A DNA stretch of 16,565 nt, from positions 1 to 16,565 of the forward strand of contig CAZKUN010000203.1 in NCBI GenBank assembly GCA_964555935.1, written 5' to 3'. A model generated the notes under the pieces. The model saw only the letters and a list, made by a program, of their open reading frames with translations, was not told the origin of the DNA and did not search any database. This DNA comes from CAZKUN01 sp964555935. GTDB taxonomy: Bacteria; Armatimonadota; Zipacnadia; Zipacnadales; VGFC01. Positions 14,015-16,565 of the stretch are shown here, one piece after another. Positions within the stretch are counted from its first letter, which is position 1, and each line of letters starts with the position of its first letter. The position numbers and the translations under genes are program-made.

Positions 14015-15493
14015 CTATATGGCGACGCCCGTCGTTCTGCCGAGCAGTGCCAGCTCCGCCTCCTCCACGACCTCATCGACGGCGCGACACGCGTCGTCAG
14101 GCAGTACGGGGACCAGGTCGATATCCATCAGCTCACGGACCTTCGCCTTGGCAATGTCGACCGGGCTCTGGGCGCCGGCAGCTACCCAATCGGCCCACGG
14201 GCCCCGGTGGGTCAGGGCCGGGAACCACATGTGCTCCCGGTAGTTGCGGATCGTGTGATCGGCGCTCACGAACTCCCCGCCCGGCCCGACCTCGCGAATG
14301 GCATCCAGCGCGAGGGTCTCGGTGTCGACGCTCACGCCCGCCAGGAACTGCTGCATCCACTGCAGAAGCTCGTGGTCGATGATGACCTGTTCGGCACAGA
14401 TGCACAGGTTGGCATGCAGCCGTCCGAGCATCTTAACCGTCGCAACTACCTCCGCGTCGTAGCTGTAGGCGCCGCACATCAACTCGGACGCCACCGCGAG
14501 AGCGCCTTCCATGGATGCCTGGATGCCCGGTACCTTGGCGTCAGGCGATAGCCCCGTGATGAAGCCGCTGCCGCCGGGGAATTTGTAGAAGGCACCGGAC
14601 ATCTGGCGCATGCACATCCGCAGTTTCAACGCTTCGGGGGAGCCGCTGCAGAAGGCGCCGCGGCGCACGTCCATGATGAGGTGGTCGCAGCCCACTCCGC
14701 GGGGAGTGAACTCGTTGCTGGACGGGTCCGCCAGCAAGCGAAAGACGGTATTGGGCCCGAAGATTTCCGCGTAGACCTGTGCCAGCGCGCCGGGGATCGT
14801 CACCGGATGATTCGCGCCCATAAAGCCGCACGGCAGGATGAACGAGAGCCGGCCCGACTCCGCGGCGCGGAGAGAATCCCCGGCCACCCGGCCGTCCACG
14901 CGCAAGGCGCCGGTGGGCTGCATGTGGACCGAGAAGGCAGGCGGCGCGTCGGCACTGGCCAGACCGGCGGCCTGCAGGACGCGGGTGGTCCAGGGCGCGT
15001 CGTCGGGACCGTTCGCCATGGCGCCCTCGGCGTGCTCATCGTACTTGGCGCTCAGCGCGACACGGTGGATGTACTGAACGGGCGGCGGGACGTCCTGAGG
15101 TAGCATCCCGACGCCGTTCGGCGAGACATCCGGCAGGTTCTTGCGGATCTTCATGAAGTCGCGGGCGTCATCGTGGGTCGCATTGCGCATCGCCCACCTA
15201 TCGACGTCGAACACGAAGCCGTGCGTCGAGCCGACCGTGCCCCGGACTTGCGTGGGCAGGCGGAGCGGCTGAGGCGGTCTGTCGGTGCCATCCACCGTGA
15301 TGTCCGCCGACTCGCCGCCCGCGCACTGCCGGATCGTCTCGAGCACGGGCTGGGGACCGAGGCGCACCCGACGGCCGGCGCGCTCCACCCGCAGCCCCGC
15401 CGCCTCCAGCTTGTCGTAGGCGTAATCGGGCAGCTCCACCTCAAGACCGGGGTCGTCGAGGATCTCGAGCATCGCCAGATGGATGCGGTGCAT
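14015..15493 (-). CDS. MttB-family (trimethylamine methyltransferase-like) protein
   Basis: At least 492 residues, a TIM-barrel corrinoid-dependent methyltransferase homologue of the MttB superfamily. Family features: N-terminal helix RIHLAMLEIL; PCGFMGANHPVTIPGALAQV (221-240); GFITGLSPDAKVPGIQASME (310-329); EQVIIDHE (368-375); and the C-terminal EVGPGGEFVSADHT segment (401-414). The gene reads through without an internal amber codon, so it belongs with the non-pyrrolysine relatives, some of which demethylate glycine betaine or other quaternary amines. No corrinoid protein gene is present in the window. The start is uncertain: the ATG at 15493 lacks a good ribosome binding site and family-like sequence (LSNDE) extends upstream to a CTG at 15508. 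It lies 84 bases after the deacetylase-like gene and 41 before the amidohydrolase-like gene, in one apparent operon. Confidence 0.85.
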   Translation of the reverse strand: MHRIHLAMLEILDDPGLEVELPDYAYDKLEAAGLRVERAGRRVRLGPQPVLETIRQCAGGESADITVDGTDRPPQPLRLPTQVRGTVGSTHGFVFDVDRWAMRNATHDDARDFMKIRKNLPDVSPNGVGMLPQDVPPPVQYIHRVALSAKYDEHAEGAMANGPDDAPWTTRVLQAAGLASADAPPAFSVHMQPTGALRVDGRVAGDSLRAAESGRLSFILPCGFMGANHPVTIPGALAQVYAEIFGPNTVFRLLADPSSNEFTPRGVGCDHLIMDVRRGAFCSGSPEALKLRMCMRQMSGAFYKFPGGSGFITGLSPDAKVPGIQASMEGALAVASELMCGAYSYDAEVVATVKMLGRLHANLCICAEQVIIDHELLQWMQQFLAGVSVDTETLALDAIREVGPGGEFVSADHTIRNYREHMWFPALTHRGPWADWVAAGAQSPVDIAKAKVRELMDIDLVPVLPDDACRAVDEVVEEAELALLGRTTGVAI

Positions 15494-15544
15494 CTCGTCG
15501 TTGCTCAGGACCGGGCTCCGCCCAGCGGGACGTTAATGGGGTGT

Positions 15545-15552
15545 CTCCTCCT
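15545..15552 (-). promoter_or_regulatory. Strong ribosome binding site without a standard start codon (MttB-family gene)
   Basis: AGGAGGAG on the complement, followed after 7 bases by ATT (15535-15537) where a start codon is expected. From ATT the frame runs INVPLGGARS and stops at 15505-15507. The MttB frame has its own stop (TAA) just upstream of CGT at about 15532. A one-base indel near 15507 would join the two. Confidence 0.55.
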
Positions 15553-15577
15553 GTTCGCCTGGCGCCGAGTGTTGTCT

Positions 15578-16477
15578 TCAGACCAGTCCGATTCTCTCGG
15601 CTTCCCCGCGGAGACCGACCGGGCTGATCGGCACGAGTTCGAGGCCCTTCTTATCGGCAGCCTCGCGGATGTAATCCAACACGTAGGCGACGTTCTCGCC
15701 CTCACAGCGATCCGTGTTGTGGCCCACGGCCTGGACGTTCTGCAAGGGCACGTCGAGAAGCCGGCCGAGATCGATGGTGGAGTCGACGATGTACCGGTAC
15801 ATCTCCCGCGTCTCGTCGGAGACGGGGTTCTCGCCGCGCAGGTCGCCGGGCGCCCACTCGCTACGCTTGTACTTGCCGGTGACGTCATTGCCGACGGGGA
15901 TGCACAGCAGGTCGAGATCGCCCGCGAGGCACATGTGCTCGGAACTGGCCTTGTACGGGTAGGGGAACATCCCGACGGTGGTCTTGTCCGGGCGGTCCCA
16001 CGCCAGCCGTCCGGCCCCGGGCGGGCGGAAGACCTTGAATCCCTGCTCGACGAGGATCGAGGCTGTCGCGTGGCTGCGCGAGCCACAGCAGGCGGTGTAA
16101 CACGTGGTCGAGAACCCGAGCGCCTCCTCGAAATCCTCAAGTCCCAGGCGGATGATCTCGCGCTGCTCGTCCGGCGAGTGGAGACCCAGATCCCTGTCAT
16201 ACGTTGGGTAGCGGAAGCCGGGCACGTTGATCTGGAGACCCATGAAGATGCCTTCGGCGTGCAGGCCCTTGTAGAGGTCGGACTGGGCCTTGGCCGCCTC
16301 GGGGGTGAGGTGGAAACCCAGAGCACCGAGAAGCCCGCGCTCGCGGTAGATGCCGGCGACTTCGAGGACCTTCTGCTCGCTCTCTTGCCACGTCTGGGGC
16401 CCGCCGCACTGGGGCGACTTGGCCGCCAGCGGCTCGCAGTCGTACTGCCCAATCAGGTACAGCTTGTTGTCCGACAT
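15578..16477 (-). CDS. Polysaccharide-deacetylase-like (NodB-fold) protein
   Basis: A cytoplasmic protein of 299 residues with no signal peptide. The layout resembles carbohydrate esterase 4/NodB-type proteins: a segment GALGFHLTPEAA (51-62), LQINVPGFRYPTY (81-93), a helix EIIRLGLEDFEEALGF (107-122), then CGSRSHATASILVEQGFKVF (131-150) and RPPGAGR. The classical TFDD motif and the HSxxH metal motif are not obvious, so activity is uncertain. It may be one of the PDA-like enzymes acting on a small substrate. The start is firmly placed by AGGAGGT ending 6 bases before ATG at 16477. It follows a partial gene by 52 bases and precedes the MttB-family gene, as second visible member of the operon. 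Confidence 0.65.
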   Translation of the reverse strand: MSDNKLYLIGQYDCEPLAAKSPQCGGPQTWQESEQKVLEVAGIYRERGLLGALGFHLTPEAAKAQSDLYKGLHAEGIFMGLQINVPGFRYPTYDRDLGLHSPDEQREIIRLGLEDFEEALGFSTTCYTACCGSRSHATASILVEQGFKVFRPPGAGRLAWDRPDKTTVGMFPYPYKASSEHMCLAGDLDLLCIPVGNDVTGKYKRSEWAPGDLRGENPVSDETREMYRYIVDSTIDLGRLLDVPLQNVQAVGHNTDRCEGENVAYVLDYIREAADKKGLELVPISPVGLRGEAERIGLV

Positions 16478-16483
16478 TCCTTG

Positions 16484-16490
16484 ACCTCCT
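16484..16490 (-). promoter_or_regulatory. Ribosome binding site of the deacetylase-like gene
   Basis: AGGAGGT on the complement, 6 bases before the ATG at 16477. Confidence 0.8.
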
Positions 16491-16529
16491 GTGCCGACCG
16501 GCCCGATCGGTCGCGGGAACTGGCCGGCA

Positions 16530-16565
16530 TCAGCTCTCGATGGGGAAGCGGCCGTATTCGAGGCC
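16530..16565 (-). CDS. 3' end of a gene running off the window
   Basis: On the complement, from the window edge, an open frame reads GLEYGRFPIES and ends at TGA (16530-16532). It is in the same direction as the operon and 52 bases before the next start, which fits an upstream cotranscribed gene. Eleven residues are too few to name the family. Confidence 0.45.
   Translation of the reverse strand, partial: GLEYGRFPIES

Noticed and set aside
14015..14017. Amber stop of the MttB-family gene as a possible pyrrolysine codon
   Set aside because: It lies at the natural C-terminus after a full-length family protein, and reading through gives unrelated sequence overlapping the next gene. In MttB itself the pyrrolysine is internal.
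15505..16452. A 315-codon minus-strand frame overlapping the deacetylase-like gene
   Set aside because: It is serine/arginine-rich out-of-frame translation; the 15578-16477 frame has the ribosome binding site and the fold pattern.

Overview
This GC-rich bacterial window uses clear Shine-Dalgarno sites. Its gene content is a Tat-exported Gfo/Idh/MocA oxidoreductase, secreted polysaccharide-active proteins, an MttB-family methyltransferase and amidohydrolase-2 proteins. That mix is typical of environmental lineages such as Planctomycetota, Hydrogenedentota, Armatimonadota or Latescibacterota. The phylum is an inference from gene families; no rRNA or tRNA gene is visible to settle it.

Layout: (1) 1-2484, mostly minus strand: a Tat-signal oxidoreductase, a possible remnant of a PQQ-type beta-propeller gene, and a small secreted carbohydrate-binding-like protein flanked by two copies of a short direct repeat (family B). 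(2) 3037-10363, plus strand: a very large secreted protein interrupted by a frameshift, then a tightly coupled pair made of a pectate-lyase-fold protein and a DUF6067-like glycoside hydrolase. (3) 10660-12114: an insertion sequence with an intact DDE transposase, which lies against and appears to have split a hairpin repeat. (4) 12421-16565, minus strand: an operon-like run of a partial gene, a polysaccharide-deacetylase-like protein, an MttB-family methyltransferase, a degenerate amidohydrolase-like protein and an amidohydrolase with its metal ligands. The last two overlap by one base.

The secreted plus-strand genes look like a polysaccharide or glycoside depolymerisation locus. The cytoplasmic minus-strand operon looks like handling of a small methylated or carboxylated compound. 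Both roles are inferred from families; no substrate can be read from the sequence.

The most unusual feature is a dispersed repeat (family A) in the gaps between genes, all copies in the same orientation. Each unit is a hairpin with a nearly constant core (CGAC-loop-GTCG), a short unpaired stretch on the 3' side, and an outer stem whose sequence changes between copies while pairing is kept. A semi-conserved linker follows. Within clusters the hairpins are spaced about 106-115 bases apart. I do not recognise this family. It could be a REP- or MITE-like element or a structured RNA.
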